Assembly: GCA_947490345.1 (NCBI GenBank)
Contig: CANLGL010000027.1
Location: 1-63,166 of the forward strand
Source: Deltaproteobacteria bacterium
Lineage (GTDB): Bacteria; Myxococcota_A; UBA796; SXON01
DNA length: 63,166 nucleotides
Direction: 5' to 3'
Shown: positions 1-8,691 of the stretch, one piece after another
How positions within the stretch are numbered: position 1 is the first letter of the stretch
How the letters are laid out: each line of letters starts with the position of its first letter
Program-made: the position numbers and the translations under genes
The notes under the pieces: model-generated
Told to the model about the DNA's origin: nothing
Database searches by the model: none
Seen by the model: the letters and a program-made list of their open reading frames with translations, nothing else

Positions 1-1
1 C

Positions 2-121
2 CCTCCCGGTCTCATCGTGCTCGCGCGGGGCCTGTCGCGCGCCCTCCTCGTCGTCTCCGCAGGGGAACCCCCCAAGAAAGATCGGCGAAGTTCCATGATC
101 GCGAGAAGGGGCCAAGCATGA
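2..121 (+). CDS. 3' end of an unidentified gene cut by the left edge
   Basis: A frame open from the window edge runs 39 codons to TGA at 119-121. A hydrophobic stretch (GLIVLARGLSRALLVV) is followed by a short charged tail, and third positions are mostly G or C in the first half. No family can be assigned from so little. The opposite strand is also open here, so strand is uncertain. The first structured repeat copy starts at the stop codon. Confidence 0.35.
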   Translation, partial: PPGLIVLARGLSRALLVVSAGEPPKKDRRSSMIARRGQA

Positions 122-300
122 GCTCGCCGCGTCCTCCCCCTACCGTCGCCTACCCTCCGGCCTCCAAGCTACGCTTTCCGGCCTGCGGCGGCGGGCGGGT
201 TCGATAACCCGCCCGCCGGGCGACTCTCCCCCTCCTCGGCAGTCCCCCATGCCGCTTGACGTTTCATGGCTTTGGGAGCCGCAGAATGCGGCATGAGTGA
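118..300 (-). repeat. Structured intergenic repeat, copy A (minus orientation)
   Basis: Read on the minus strand it contains, in order: a P0 hairpin module (247-295, CATGCCGC...GCGGCATG enclosing GGCTCCCAAAGCC and ATGAAAC), a GAGGGGGAGAG entry, a perfect 12-bp hairpin P1 (190-201 with 206-217, loop CGAT), a GGCCGGAAAGC/GCTTGGAGGCCGG linker, and the conserved CGGTAGGGGG block. The second hairpin P3 is not clearly preserved, so this copy looks truncated at its 3' end. It lies between two genes that appear to converge. With 301-342, where I see nothing else, it accounts for the gene-free left end. Confidence 0.75.
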
Positions 301-342
301 CCAACCCCCCCCGTCGGACTGGAACCGTCGCGCGTCGCCCTC

Positions 343-1494
343 TCACAGCTCTGGGTTCGGCTCCATTAACCACGCGCCCATCTTCTCGGCCAACAACGCC
401 CCGGCGCGGGCGTGCCCGCGGACCGAGGGGTGAACCGGGTCGTGCGTGACGTACAAATCGCGCAGGAAGAGTGTTTCCGGCGGGTCGTCCAGAAAGGCCT
501 CGGTGAAGTCGAGGAAGGGCACCGCATGATCCGCCGCGTAGGTCGCGAGCCGCCGTTGGGGTTCCAAATTTGTGGCTGACGCCGCGAGATCGATGCCCAC
601 GCCCTCACGGTACCGCGCGAGTGCTTCCGCGCTCAGTTGGATTTCGAGAGGAAACACCGCGAGCACGGCCTGCGCCTTGCATTCCGACGTGGCCCTGAGC
701 ACGGCATCAAGCACGAAAAAGCTGTCCTTCCACGACTGATCGACCCGGGCATCGTCGGGGCTGAGGACGGGGAAATGATAGCCAGGATTGGATTGCAGAT
801 CCAGCACCCCGGTCTTGTAGAGCATCCCTTTGAGGAGCCGAAACGACTCCACGTACGTATAGGACCGGGTAAGCACCGGATCCCACCGTCGGGCCGGGGA
901 CACTCGGCTACGCGGCAGTGGGACATTTTCGAGCACCTCTGCTGGATAGGTGGTCAAGTCGTTGAGGACCACACTGATGAGCACCACCTGTGGCGCGATT
1001 GTGGCACAGTGTCGCCGGATGGCGTGAAGGTAATACGGCAATCCGGAGCTTGGTAAGCCGGCGTTGACCACCTCGAGGGTTGGGAGGGCCCGTGCCCGAA
1101 TGATCTGCGTGGCCACGGCATGAAAGGATTCGTGCTCCTTCACGCCGTATCCGAAGGTGACGGAATCCCCGATTGCCAAGATGCGCTGGCCGGCGACGTC
1201 GGCCGGTTCAGCGCCGCGGAAGCCCAGCGAGTTTATCCGAACCGCCCCGCCGGCGAAGTGCGGATTCGACGAGCCCGGAATGAGCTCGGTCATCTGGCCG
1301 GGCAAGGTAGATGGCCTCGTGAAAGCAGCACTGTTGAGCACGTCTACGCTTCCTGGATAACGAAGCCTCAGGTAGACCTCGACGCAAGCGAGTGAGCCGC
1401 CGAAGCCAAGACAAACGAGCAGCAGCCGGCCGACGCGGCGAATTGCGACAGTGGGGGGTGGCCGGGACGGCGTCAGCGCGGACATTCTGGACAC
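343..1494 (-). CDS. SGNH/GDSL-family hydrolase with N-terminal membrane anchor
   Basis: A 383-aa protein with a hydrophobic segment around residues 20-40, probably an anchor or uncleaved signal, which places the catalytic domain outside the cytoplasm. Block I is AIGDSVTFGYG with nucleophile Ser111, the block III-like Asn is in VVLND, and the C-terminal DPVH motif supplies Asp352 and His355. This is the SGNH triad arrangement. Family members are esterases, lipases or carbohydrate deacetylases; the substrate cannot be read from sequence. Start is ATG at 1494, with an alternative Met four codons in. It ends next to repeat copy A and has no operon partner. Confidence 0.8.
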   Translation of the reverse strand: MSRMSALTPSRPPPTVAIRRVGRLLLVCLGFGGSLACVEVYLRLRYPGSVDVLNSAAFTRPSTLPGQMTELIPGSSNPHFAGGAVRINSLGFRGAEPADVAGQRILAIGDSVTFGYGVKEHESFHAVATQIIRARALPTLEVVNAGLPSSGLPYYLHAIRRHCATIAPQVVLISVVLNDLTTYPAEVLENVPLPRSRVSPARRWDPVLTRSYTYVESFRLLKGMLYKTGVLDLQSNPGYHFPVLSPDDARVDQSWKDSFFVLDAVLRATSECKAQAVLAVFPLEIQLSAEALARYREGVGIDLAASATNLEPQRRLATYAADHAVPFLDFTEAFLDDPPETLFLRDLYVTHDPVHPSVRGHARAGALLAEKMGAWLMEPNPEL

Positions 1495-1578
1495 CTATCG
1501 TAAGCCAGCGCGTTGGCAACGGGCGCGGCGATCCGGCCCGGGCCGTGACGAGCGAGGTCAGCCTGGGTAAGAGCGCCC

Positions 1579-1971
1579 GTGCCCCAAGACCCCTATGGTT
1601 ACGACCCCGCGGTGGAGACGGTCGCGCCGACTCGCTCGAGTATCGGCGCCATCCTTCTGGGGCTCAACGGCTTCGTGTTCGGCGGCGGCGGCCTCTTCTG
1701 GTGCATCGGCTGCACCGGGCTGCTCGTGCCCACGTACGAGCCCGACCCGGGGGACACCGCCTGGGACACTGCCGGCGTGTGGCTCATCCTGATGCTGCCC
1801 GCTTTTCCGCTTTTCGGGGTGTGCGCGGTCACCCTGGGCCTGCATGCGCTTGCCCGGCGATGGTGGACGTCTGCCGGTCCGAACGTCGTGGTGGGGGGGT
1901 GCGGCGGCCTGCTGTTCTGGGTCGTCGCGGTCGTGATGTGCGCGGGGATCGCGGTGGGGATGGAAGGGTGA
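1579..1971 (+). CDS. Small polytopic membrane protein
   Basis: A 130-aa protein starting at GTG 1579. After a Pro/Tyr-rich leader (about 20 residues) there are three hydrophobic segments, around residues 21-45, 60-85 and 100-127, separated by short loops. The first carries Gly/Cys-rich sequence (FGGGGLFWCIGCTG). It resembles small DUF-type membrane proteins but I cannot name a family. It stands alone, divergent from the SGNH gene and convergent with the epimerase gene only 9 bp away. Confidence 0.6.
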   Translation: MPQDPYGYDPAVETVAPTRSSIGAILLGLNGFVFGGGGLFWCIGCTGLLVPTYEPDPGDTAWDTAGVWLILMLPAFPLFGVCAVTLGLHALARRWWTSAGPNVVVGGCGGLLFWVVAVVMCAGIAVGMEG

Positions 1972-1980
1972 CTGTCGCCG

Positions 1981-3324
1981 CTACCCCCTCTCAACCGGAG
2001 CCGCCTTCGCGCCGGTCCCCAGCTCGAAACTCAACGCATCGGCCAGGTCCGGGAACGCCCACGTGAACCGCCCGTCCAGCCGCTCCGGAACCGCGTTCTG
2101 GCCTCCCAGCAGCACCTCGCGCCCCATCTCTCCGAAGAGCGCGCTGACGGCGAACGCGGGGAGGGGAACGATGGCGGGCCGTGCAAGCGTACGCCCGAGC
2201 GTAGCGGCGAACTCCCGTTGGCGAACTGCACGAGGAGCGACGAGGTTCACCGGGCCCGACATCCGCTCGTCGAAGAGGCAGTGGAGCATGGCGTAGAGCG
2301 CGTCATCTCCCGCGATCCACGGAAAGAACTGCTGGCCCGAGCCGACGGGACCGCCGGCCCCGAACCGATAGGCCGTGGCCAGCTGCCCCAGGGCCCCGCC
2401 GCGCGCGGTGAGCACCACGCCGAGCCGCAACTTCACCACTCGGACTCCCGGGACGGTCGCGGCCGCGGCCTCCCAGCGCTCGCAGAGCTCGGCAAGGAAG
2501 CCGCTGCCGGCGGGACTGGCCTCGGTCAGCGGCTCGTCGCCTCGATCGCCGTAGATGCCCACGGCCGAGGCGGAGAGCCACACCCGGGGCGGCCGCGTCA
2601 GCTCCGCGAAGGTTCGCGCGAGCAGCCCGGTCGTCGCCAGTCGGCTCTCGATCAGCTCTGCCTTGCGCGCCTCGGTCCAGGCTCCCTCGCCCACGTTTTC
2701 GCCGGAGAGGGAAATCACCGCGTCGAAGCCCTCGATCGCCGTAGAATCGATGGTGCCCGCCGCGGGATTCCACTGGACTTCTCCCTCAGCGGGCTTCCGA
2801 CGGACCAGGCGGACCACCTCGTGCCCCCCGACTGACAAAAGCGCCGCCAGCTGCGTTCCCAGTAGCCCAGACGCACCGGCCAGGAGCACGCGCAGAGGAG
2901 GACGGTCGACCAGTCGCGACATGTCCTCGCGGAGCCGACGCGAGCGAAAGCCGAAGAGCGTGCCCAGTCGGCCATCGGCGACCCAACTGGCGATGCCGGG
3001 CGCAAACTCGATCTCGTCCCGGATCACGCAGGCCTCGGGCCCATTGTCGAGGAAGCGGTGGCGGTGGGTCCAGCGGCTCAGCGGACCGTGTACCATCTCA
3101 TCGACAAAACCGTCTGCGAGCGGGTGATGGACGGCCTCCCAGGTGATGCCGGGCATCATCTGTATCACGACGCGGTCGCCCTCGTTGACGGTGCCGCTCT
3201 GGGACACGACGGTGGCGGTTTCGCTGGGTGGCATCAGCCGTTGCAATGCGCCCACACGCGTGTGGTAGGCGCGGACCGCGGCGGCCGGGAAGGGGAGCGA
3301 CGTCTCGTAGATGCGGGTGGCCAT
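1981..3324 (-). CDS. SRPBCC-TIGR01777 epimerase fusion protein
   Basis: A 447-aa two-domain protein. Residues 1 to about 140 look like an SRPBCC (START/cyclase-like) ligand-binding domain. From residue 145 a Rossmann-fold SDR begins with nucleotide-binding GASGLLG (150-156), continues with VISLSGENV and the SASAVGIYGDRG active-site region, and ends in a DUF1731-like tail. This layout is the TIGR01777 / YfcH-SDR39U1 family, whose substrate is unknown. The SRPBCC fusion occurs in many actinobacteria and deltaproteobacteria. Start is ATG 3324; single-gene unit. Confidence 0.88.
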   Translation of the reverse strand: MATRIYETSLPFPAAAVRAYHTRVGALQRLMPPSETATVVSQSGTVNEGDRVVIQMMPGITWEAVHHPLADGFVDEMVHGPLSRWTHRHRFLDNGPEACVIRDEIEFAPGIASWVADGRLGTLFGFRSRRLREDMSRLVDRPPLRVLLAGASGLLGTQLAALLSVGGHEVVRLVRRKPAEGEVQWNPAAGTIDSTAIEGFDAVISLSGENVGEGAWTEARKAELIESRLATTGLLARTFAELTRPPRVWLSASAVGIYGDRGDEPLTEASPAGSGFLAELCERWEAAAATVPGVRVVKLRLGVVLTARGGALGQLATAYRFGAGGPVGSGQQFFPWIAGDDALYAMLHCLFDERMSGPVNLVAPRAVRQREFAATLGRTLARPAIVPLPAFAVSALFGEMGREVLLGGQNAVPERLDGRFTWAFPDLADALSFELGTGAKAAPVERG

Positions 3325-3441
3325 CGTTCGGGGCTAACGCTCCGTCGAGCCGCTGGGAGGCGGCGGCGGCCAAGTTGAGCGGCTGAAAAAGCTGCTTTCC
3401 GCCACTCTGTCGTCCGTGCACGGACCACCCGGCGTAAGCCC

Positions 3442-4452
3442 TCAATTTTCCTGCGACCTCACACTCGAACTCACCCCGCCCTCGACGTCGAGCGTCGGCG
3501 TGTAGGTGAGCGCCCAGTCGGTCCGCTCGGCGTCGTCCTCGCCGTCGAAGCCGACGACGGTCCCGACGAAGCGGTAGTCAAAGCCGCTGAGCTGGGTGCC
3601 CGGCGAATAGTTGGTGGCCGACGCCGCGCCGGCGCTGTCGGCGGTGAGCGTGCGGAGGTACGCGCCGCGGCTGTCGACGTCCGCCTCATGGAAGAACCAC
3701 TCCAGCGCCGAGAAAGCGCGCACATTGAACAGGTCGAGGTCTTCCGGGGCGGGGGGCCTCTGCTCGGCGAGCTCGCTGCCATCTTGGTTCCAGGAGGCGC
3801 TCTGCGCGAGCGGCGCGAAGGTCGGCGTCACCCCCGCGATGCCGAGCACGTCGACCGTCACGATGGCTTCGGCGCCGGGTGCCGCCTCGTCGAGGCACGC
3901 GCGCGCCTCCTCCGCCGACAGTCCGGACTCAAAAGCAGCGGTCACCACGGCATTGGGTCCGTCGGCCTCGACCTTCAGGGCAAGATGGGTCGGGAGCCAG
4001 CCGAAGCTCGGGTCGTAGCAGGTGTCGGCGGCGCCCACGGACTCCAAGACCAGCCCGTTGATGACCGGCGTTTGTGCCACCGGAAGCTCCGCCCACGGCA
4101 GCGTCACCGACGCCGTCGAGCCGTCCGCGCCGACGCGCATCACCACCGAATAGCGGGCGACGCTCAGGTTCGGGTCGCGAAGACCAGTGGTCGACACCAC
4201 GAGGTCCGCCGTGTCCTCGAAGGGGAACTCCTTGCACGTCTGTTCGTCGCATCCCTCGGCGTAGGTGGGCACGACCCCGGTGGTCGAGGTCCCGCCCACG
4301 ACCGCATAGGTGATCGTTTCGTCGGTGACCTGCACGCCGAGATGCGACAGCCGATGGTTGAAGCCTTGCCAACCGTACTGCAGGCCGCTGAGGAGCCGCA
4401 CCGACGGGGTCGGGGTGGCTTCGGTGCAGGCGAGGAGCAGGTGAAGGAGCAT
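3442..4452 (-). CDS. Putative secreted lipoprotein, unknown function
   Basis: The start chosen is ATG 4452, giving 336 aa that begin MLLHLLLACTEA, a short lipoprotein signal with lipobox LLAC. The frame stays open upstream to 4863, but that part is Arg/His/Val-rich and overlaps the plus-strand gene at 4513, so I treat it as shadow. The mature part is acidic and beta-rich without recognised motifs. Pairs of cysteines (EGCDEQTC) may form disulphides. It is predicted to sit in the outer membrane or periplasm. No family recognised. Confidence 0.65.
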   Translation of the reverse strand: MLLHLLLACTEATPTPSVRLLSGLQYGWQGFNHRLSHLGVQVTDETITYAVVGGTSTTGVVPTYAEGCDEQTCKEFPFEDTADLVVSTTGLRDPNLSVARYSVVMRVGADGSTASVTLPWAELPVAQTPVINGLVLESVGAADTCYDPSFGWLPTHLALKVEADGPNAVVTAAFESGLSAEEARACLDEAAPGAEAIVTVDVLGIAGVTPTFAPLAQSASWNQDGSELAEQRPPAPEDLDLFNVRAFSALEWFFHEADVDSRGAYLRTLTADSAGAASATNYSPGTQLSGFDYRFVGTVVGFDGEDDAERTDWALTYTPTLDVEGGVSSSVRSQEN

Positions 4453-4512
4453 GGACGGCTGCGGACTATACCAGCCATGGGCGGCGAGATAGGGGCCCCG
4501 CGGGAGTGACCG

Positions 4513-4983
4513 GTGGAGAACGAGGACGACGACAACTGCGACGTGATGGAAGCCCGCCGCTGGCGGCGTGGCGGCTGGACTGCCCAGGTGCTCAAGAACG
4601 AGGACGACGATGGGTGGGCGGTGTCGATGACGCCGCACGGCCACGAGGAGCCCGCGCTGGTCGGTCCGTGGACGATGGGTCGCGACAAGAAGAATCCAAA
4701 GCCTCTTGATGCCGCCGCGTTCGGCGTGCTGGTCAAGACGGTCACCGACGTGATCCGACGCAGCGAACACGCCGCGCATGCGCGCCTGCACCGCGCGCTC
4801 ACCTACCTCCGCGACGACGGCGTCCGCGTTCGCGCGGAGCTCGACATCACCCCCGACGAACACGATGCCTTCGCCGTCTTGCGCTGCGTGGACGACCTTA
4901 CCGGGGAGGAACTTTGGACCGGGAGGGTCTCGCCGTCGCTGCGGCTCAGCGCGGAGACCGTCGACGGGTTTCTGGCGCGCTGA
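4513..4983 (+). CDS. Small hypothetical protein
   Basis: A 156-aa soluble, charged protein starting at GTG 4513. It has an Asp/Glu-rich N-terminus, a central Trp-containing segment (GGWTAQVLKNEDDDGWAV) and an alpha-helical middle (VLVKTVTDVIRRSEHAAHARLH) followed by a beta-like C-terminal region. No signal peptide, membrane segment or catalytic motif is visible and I recognise no family. It is divergent from the lipoprotein gene with a 60-bp gap and precedes the rplY leader. Confidence 0.55.
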   Translation: MENEDDDNCDVMEARRWRRGGWTAQVLKNEDDDGWAVSMTPHGHEEPALVGPWTMGRDKKNPKPLDAAAFGVLVKTVTDVIRRSEHAAHARLHRALTYLRDDGVRVRAELDITPDEHDAFAVLRCVDDLTGEELWTGRVSPSLRLSAETVDGFLAR

Positions 4984-5171
4984 GCCCCGCTCCCTTGACG
5001 GGTCAGCAGCCCCGGGCTAACCGCCGGCCGCCGCACCAACCGTGCGGCACCGCTGGGTCGGGCCGTTTGGCCCCTACGTCCAAGACACAGCGTCGGTCCG
5101 CTTCCGCGGACTGAATCCGGGCCTGCCCGGGGTGGGGACGTCATCGCCCACCCGTTGGGCCGAGGATTCGG
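4984..5171 (+). promoter_or_regulatory. Structured leader and possible promoter of the rplY-dnaB operon
   Basis: This 188-nt gap contains strong hairpins: GCCGCAC (5030-5036) with GTGCGGC (5042-5048), loop 5 nt; GTCCGC (5096-5101) with GCGGAC (5106-5111), loop TTCC; plus GGGCC/GGCCC type pairings near 5058-5074. A TTGACG at 4995-5000 could be a -35 element, but the -10 17 nt downstream (TAACCG) is poor. A ribosomal-protein leader controlling L25 is plausible, but no known motif was matched. Confidence 0.35.
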
Positions 5172-5840
5172 ATGGAAAGCTACAACATCTCTGCTGAACC
5201 CCGGGTTGCTGGCACCAAGGGCGACGTGCGCAAGGCGCGTGCTCTGGGTGCAACGCCCGGTAACATGTACCGCGCTGGCGAAGCGGCCCAGTCTCTGGCC
5301 TTCAACGGCCCGGCACTCTCGGCCATCTTCCGCAAGTCGCAAGACGCCAACACCTTGGTGACCGTGAACCTCGCCGGTGCCGCTCATGTGTGCATCCTGC
5401 GTGAGATTCAGCGTCACCCGGTCACCCGGCGTGTCGAGCACGTTGACTTCCAGGAAGTCAAGCCGGGGGAACGCGTCAGCGTGACCGTCGGCATCGTGGC
5501 CACTGGTCGCGCCGCGGGCGTGCGCGCCGGCGGTCAGCTCCGGCTTCTGGCCCGGTCGGTCGACCTCGATTGTGATGCGTTCACCATCCCCCGCGCCGTC
5601 GAAGTCGATGTGACGGCGCTCGAGACGGGTCGCTTCATCAAGGCGTCGCAACTGCCGGTCCCGACGGGTGCTCGCGTCGTCTACAAGCAGGACTTCAACG
5701 TCGTGACCGTTGAAGGAAAGATCAAGGATGTGGTCGTCGAAGGCGATGCCGCCAAGGCCGCTCCTGGCAAGGCCGCTCCCGGCAAGGCCGCTCCCGCTGG
5801 CAAGGCCGCTCCCGCAGCCAAAACTCCGGCCAAGAAGTAG
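5172..5840 (+). CDS. rplY: 50S ribosomal protein L25, long Ctc/TL5 form
   Basis: A 222-aa 5S-rRNA-binding ribosomal protein of the two-domain Ctc/TL5 type. The N-terminal L25 domain (about 5-95) has the RKARALGATPGNMY and HPVTRRVEHVDFQEV motifs, and the C-terminal TL5 beta domain (about 100-190) follows. The protein ends in an Ala/Pro/Gly/Lys tail with repeated AAPGK/APAGK units, a basic low-complexity extension typical of high-GC deltaproteobacteria that probably contacts RNA. ATG 5172 starts at the family N-terminus. It is first gene of an operon with pth 3 bp downstream. Confidence 0.97.
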   Translation: MESYNISAEPRVAGTKGDVRKARALGATPGNMYRAGEAAQSLAFNGPALSAIFRKSQDANTLVTVNLAGAAHVCILREIQRHPVTRRVEHVDFQEVKPGERVSVTVGIVATGRAAGVRAGGQLRLLARSVDLDCDAFTIPRAVEVDVTALETGRFIKASQLPVPTGARVVYKQDFNVVTVEGKIKDVVVEGDAAKAAPGKAAPGKAAPAGKAAPAAKTPAKK

Positions 5841-5843
5841 CCC

Positions 5844-6419
5844 GTGCACCTCGTCGTCGGCCTTGGCAACCCTGGCAGCCGCTACGCGCGCAACCGACAC
5901 AACGTCGGCTTCCGCGTCGTGGAGCGCTTGGCGTCCAGGGCCGGGGCTACGGTCGACAAGAAACTTTTCGGGTCGCTGGTCGGCGAGCTTCAACTCGCCG
6001 GCAAAAAGGCAACCGTCGCCATGCCGCAGCAGTACATGAACGTCTCGGGGCAACCCGCGGCGTCGCTGCTTGGCTACTACAAGGTCGCTCCCGCCGATCT
6101 CGTGGTGGTGCACGACGACATGGACCTGCCGCTCGGCCGCCTTCGGGTGCGCGTGGGTGGCGGCCACGGGGGTCACAACGGCGTCCGTGACATCCAGCGC
6201 ACCTGTGGCGCGGAGTTCGTACGGGTCCGGTTGGGCGTTGCCCGCCCGCCGCCCGAATGGAACCCCGCCGACTACGTGCTCGCCAATTTTCAACCCGATG
6301 AAGAGCCCGTTGTGGACTCCATGGTCGATGCCGCGGTTGACGCGGTGGAGAGCGTGGTTCGCGACGGGGTCACCGCCACCATGAATCGTTTCAACGCCTC
6401 CCGCGTGGAGTCCGCATGA
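5844..6419 (+). CDS. pth: Peptidyl-tRNA hydrolase
   Basis: A 191-aa protein of usual family length that releases tRNA from peptidyl-tRNAs dropped off the ribosome. Starts at GTG 5844. Family signatures are present: VGLGNPGSRYARNRHNVGF with the catalytic His, PQQYMNVSGQP, the VVVHDDMDLPLGRLRVR motif and GGHGGHNGVRDI. It is coupled to rplY upstream and overlaps rpsF by 4 nt (ATGA), so translation of the two is likely linked. The rplY-pth pairing is common in bacteria. Confidence 0.97.
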   Translation: MHLVVGLGNPGSRYARNRHNVGFRVVERLASRAGATVDKKLFGSLVGELQLAGKKATVAMPQQYMNVSGQPAASLLGYYKVAPADLVVVHDDMDLPLGRLRVRVGGGHGGHNGVRDIQRTCGAEFVRVRLGVARPPPEWNPADYVLANFQPDEEPVVDSMVDAAVDAVESVVRDGVTATMNRFNASRVESA

Positions 6420-6868
6420 CCATCCAGAACGAATACGAAACCACCTACGTCGCCCGCCCGGACCTCACCGACGAGCAGATGACGCGCATCACCACCAAGA
6501 TCGAACAGGTCCTCACGACCGGGGGCGGCACGCTCCTGGTCACCGAAGACTGGGGCAAGCGCAAGCTCGCCTACCTGATCAGCAAGCACCTGCGCGGTCA
6601 CTACATCTACGTGAACTACTGCGGCCCCTCGCCGATCGTCTTGGAAATCGAGCGCAACCTGCGCCTCGAAGACCAGCTTCTCCGCTTCCTCACCGTGAAG
6701 TTGGAAGATGACGTGGTCCCGGAAGAGCGCCGCACCGTGGCCGAAGAGCGTCGCAAGATGCGCATCGAGCGCATGGCGGCTCTGAAGGCAGAAGAAGAGG
6801 CCGAAGCGCGCTATCGCGCCGAAGCGGAAGAAGAAGACGCCGAAGGCAGCGTCGAAGACGCCGAATAA
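6416..6868 (+). CDS. rpsF: 30S ribosomal protein S6
   Basis: A 150-aa S6 protein. The core (about residues 6-100) has the YETTYVARPDL start, GKRKLAYLISKHLRGHYIYV and the ERNLRLEDQLLRFLTVKLED motif. A Glu/Ala/Arg-rich acidic C-terminal extension (about 105-150) makes it longer than the E. coli core and recalls the glutamylated tail region. Start ATG overlaps the pth stop. In most bacteria rpsR follows rpsF; here rplI comes next after 27 bp. Confidence 0.97.
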   Translation: MTIQNEYETTYVARPDLTDEQMTRITTKIEQVLTTGGGTLLVTEDWGKRKLAYLISKHLRGHYIYVNYCGPSPIVLEIERNLRLEDQLLRFLTVKLEDDVVPEERRTVAEERRKMRIERMAALKAEEEAEARYRAEAEEEDAEGSVEDAE

Positions 6869-6895
6869 TCGTCCCAACCCCTTTCGGAGCACACC

Positions 6896-7339
6896 ATGAA
6901 GATCATTCTTCAGGCCGACGTCGACAATCTTGGTTCGACCGGCGAAGTCAAGGACGTAGCCAGCGGCTACGCCCGCAACTACCTTCTTCCCCGGGGGCTC
7001 GCGCTCCTGGCTGACGAACGCAATGTGCGTCAGCTTCAGCACCTGCAGCGCATGGCCTCGGCGCAGAACGCCAAGCTCATCGCCGCCGCCCAGGCGCTCG
7101 CCGACAAGATCGCCAAGACTCCGGTCTCGATCAAGCGGCAGGCTGGCGAAGGCGACAAGCTCTTCGGCTCGGTCTCCAACATCGACATCGCCGAGGCCCT
7201 CACGGCCGCGGGGATCCCGGTCGATCGGAAGGCGGTCGATTTGACCGAACCGATTCGGAACATCGGCGTGTTCCAGGTGCCGGTCAAGGTCATGCGCGGG
7301 GTCGATGCCCAGGTCAAGGTCTACGTCATTCGTAGCTAG
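6896..7339 (+). CDS. rplI: 50S ribosomal protein L9
   Basis: A 147-aa L9 of normal length. The N-terminal rRNA-binding domain carries the MKIILQADVDNLGSTGEVKDV and GYARNYLLPRGLA signature. A long connecting helix and a C-terminal domain containing GEGDKLFGSVSNIDIAEAL follow. Start ATG 6896 lies behind a weak CGGAG purine stretch. It sits between rpsF and dnaB as in the classical cluster, with rpsR missing from the usual position. Confidence 0.97.
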   Translation: MKIILQADVDNLGSTGEVKDVASGYARNYLLPRGLALLADERNVRQLQHLQRMASAQNAKLIAAAQALADKIAKTPVSIKRQAGEGDKLFGSVSNIDIAEALTAAGIPVDRKAVDLTEPIRNIGVFQVPVKVMRGVDAQVKVYVIRS

Positions 7340-7356
7340 GCGTTAGGCGCCCTACG

Positions 7357-8685
7357 ATGTCCAAGCACGCGTGGGAGACGGAGCGCGCCCTGCTGGGTGG
7401 CCTCCTGCTGGATCCGAGCCAGCTCGCCGAAGTGAGCGAGCGGGTCACGGCGTCATCGTTCTCCCGCCCGCCCCACGAGAACCTGTTCGCGCTGTTGATG
7501 GAGCTGCAGGAGCGCGGCGTCCGTACCGACGTCGTCACGATGATCGACGAGATCGGGCGGCGCCGGGCGGAGGACTACGATGGCGTGGCCTACGTGGCCG
7601 CGCTGCCCAACGCCTGCCCCAGCGTCGAGAATCTGCTGACGTACGCAGAGCGGATCCGGGAAGCGAGCGCGCGGCGCCGCCTGATCGACGCGGCCAGCCA
7701 CATCGTCGAGGTGGTGAAGACCGAACCGAAGGACCTGCAGACGCTGCTGGACGACGCGGAGCGCTCGATCTTCGAGGTCAGCCAGCTCAGCGGGCGCAGC
7801 GACTGGCACCCCCTGGCCGAGGTCATCGACGAGCAGTTCGTCATGATCCAGGACCGCGCGAAGGCCCCGGGCGCGCTGGTCGGGGTCACGACCGGCTTCT
7901 ACGACCTCGACCGGATGCTGGCGGGGCTCCACCCGGGCACCCTCGCCATCCTCGCGGCACGTCCCGCCATGGGCAAGACTGCGCTGGCGCTCAACATGGC
8001 GCTGGCCGCCTCGGCCCACGGGGCGGTGGGCATCTTCTCGTTGGAGATGTCGCGACAGGAACTGTCCTCCCGTATGCTCTGCGCGCGCGGCGAGGTCGAT
8101 GCCTCCCGCGTCCGCACCGGGCGCTTGGACGCGGCCGATTGGCGGCGACTGACGCAGGCGGTTGAGGACCTCCACGCCGCCCCCATCGAGATCGACGACA
8201 CCCCGGGGCTGACCATCGCCCAGCTCCGCAGCAAGGCCCGCCGGCTCATGACCAAGCGGCGCGGGCTGGCGCTCCTGGTGGTCGACTACCTCCAGCTGAT
8301 GCAGGGCACCGGCGGCGCCAAGGAGTCCCGCGAAAACGTCATCAGCAACATCTCCCGCGGCCTGAAGATCCTGTCCAAGGAGCTCAACGTGCCCGTGCTG
8401 GCGCTCTCGCAGCTCAACCGCTCCCTGGAGGGGCGCACCGACAAGCGTCCGCTGCCCAGCGACCTCCGCGAGTCAGGCGCCATCGAACAGGACGCCGACG
8501 TCATCATGTTCATCTATCGCGACGAGCTCTACAATCCCGACTCGCCCGACCGCGGCCTGGCCGAGGTGATCATCGCCAAGCAGCGGGCCGGCGCCACCGG
8601 CACCGTCAAGCTGGTGTTCGATGGCAAGTACACGCTTTTCCGCAACTACGCCGACCCGGGGTCCACGCCGGGCGGGTACGCGTAG
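7357..8685 (+). CDS. dnaB: Replicative DNA helicase
   Basis: A 442-aa hexameric helicase that unwinds DNA ahead of the replisome. DnaB N-terminal domain at about 5-105, a linker, then a RecA-like motor. The P-loop is ARPAMGKT (201-208), Walker B is LLVVDYLQLM, and the C-terminal SQLNRSLEGR and DLRESGAIEQDADV motifs hold the sensor and arginine-finger region. No intein or insertion. It follows rplI by 17 bp and precedes mutS by 6 bp, so the replication gene is co-transcribed with ribosomal genes. Confidence 0.97.
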   Translation: MSKHAWETERALLGGLLLDPSQLAEVSERVTASSFSRPPHENLFALLMELQERGVRTDVVTMIDEIGRRRAEDYDGVAYVAALPNACPSVENLLTYAERIREASARRRLIDAASHIVEVVKTEPKDLQTLLDDAERSIFEVSQLSGRSDWHPLAEVIDEQFVMIQDRAKAPGALVGVTTGFYDLDRMLAGLHPGTLAILAARPAMGKTALALNMALAASAHGAVGIFSLEMSRQELSSRMLCARGEVDASRVRTGRLDAADWRRLTQAVEDLHAAPIEIDDTPGLTIAQLRSKARRLMTKRRGLALLVVDYLQLMQGTGGAKESRENVISNISRGLKILSKELNVPVLALSQLNRSLEGRTDKRPLPSDLRESGAIEQDADVIMFIYRDELYNPDSPDRGLAEVIIAKQRAGATGTVKLVFDGKYTLFRNYADPGSTPGGYA

Positions 8686-8691
8686 GTCCGG

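Noticed and set aside
190..217. tRNA-like GGGTTCGATAACCC arm
   Set aside because: No acceptor stem or anticodon arm can be placed; the sequence is the P1 hairpin of repeat copy A.
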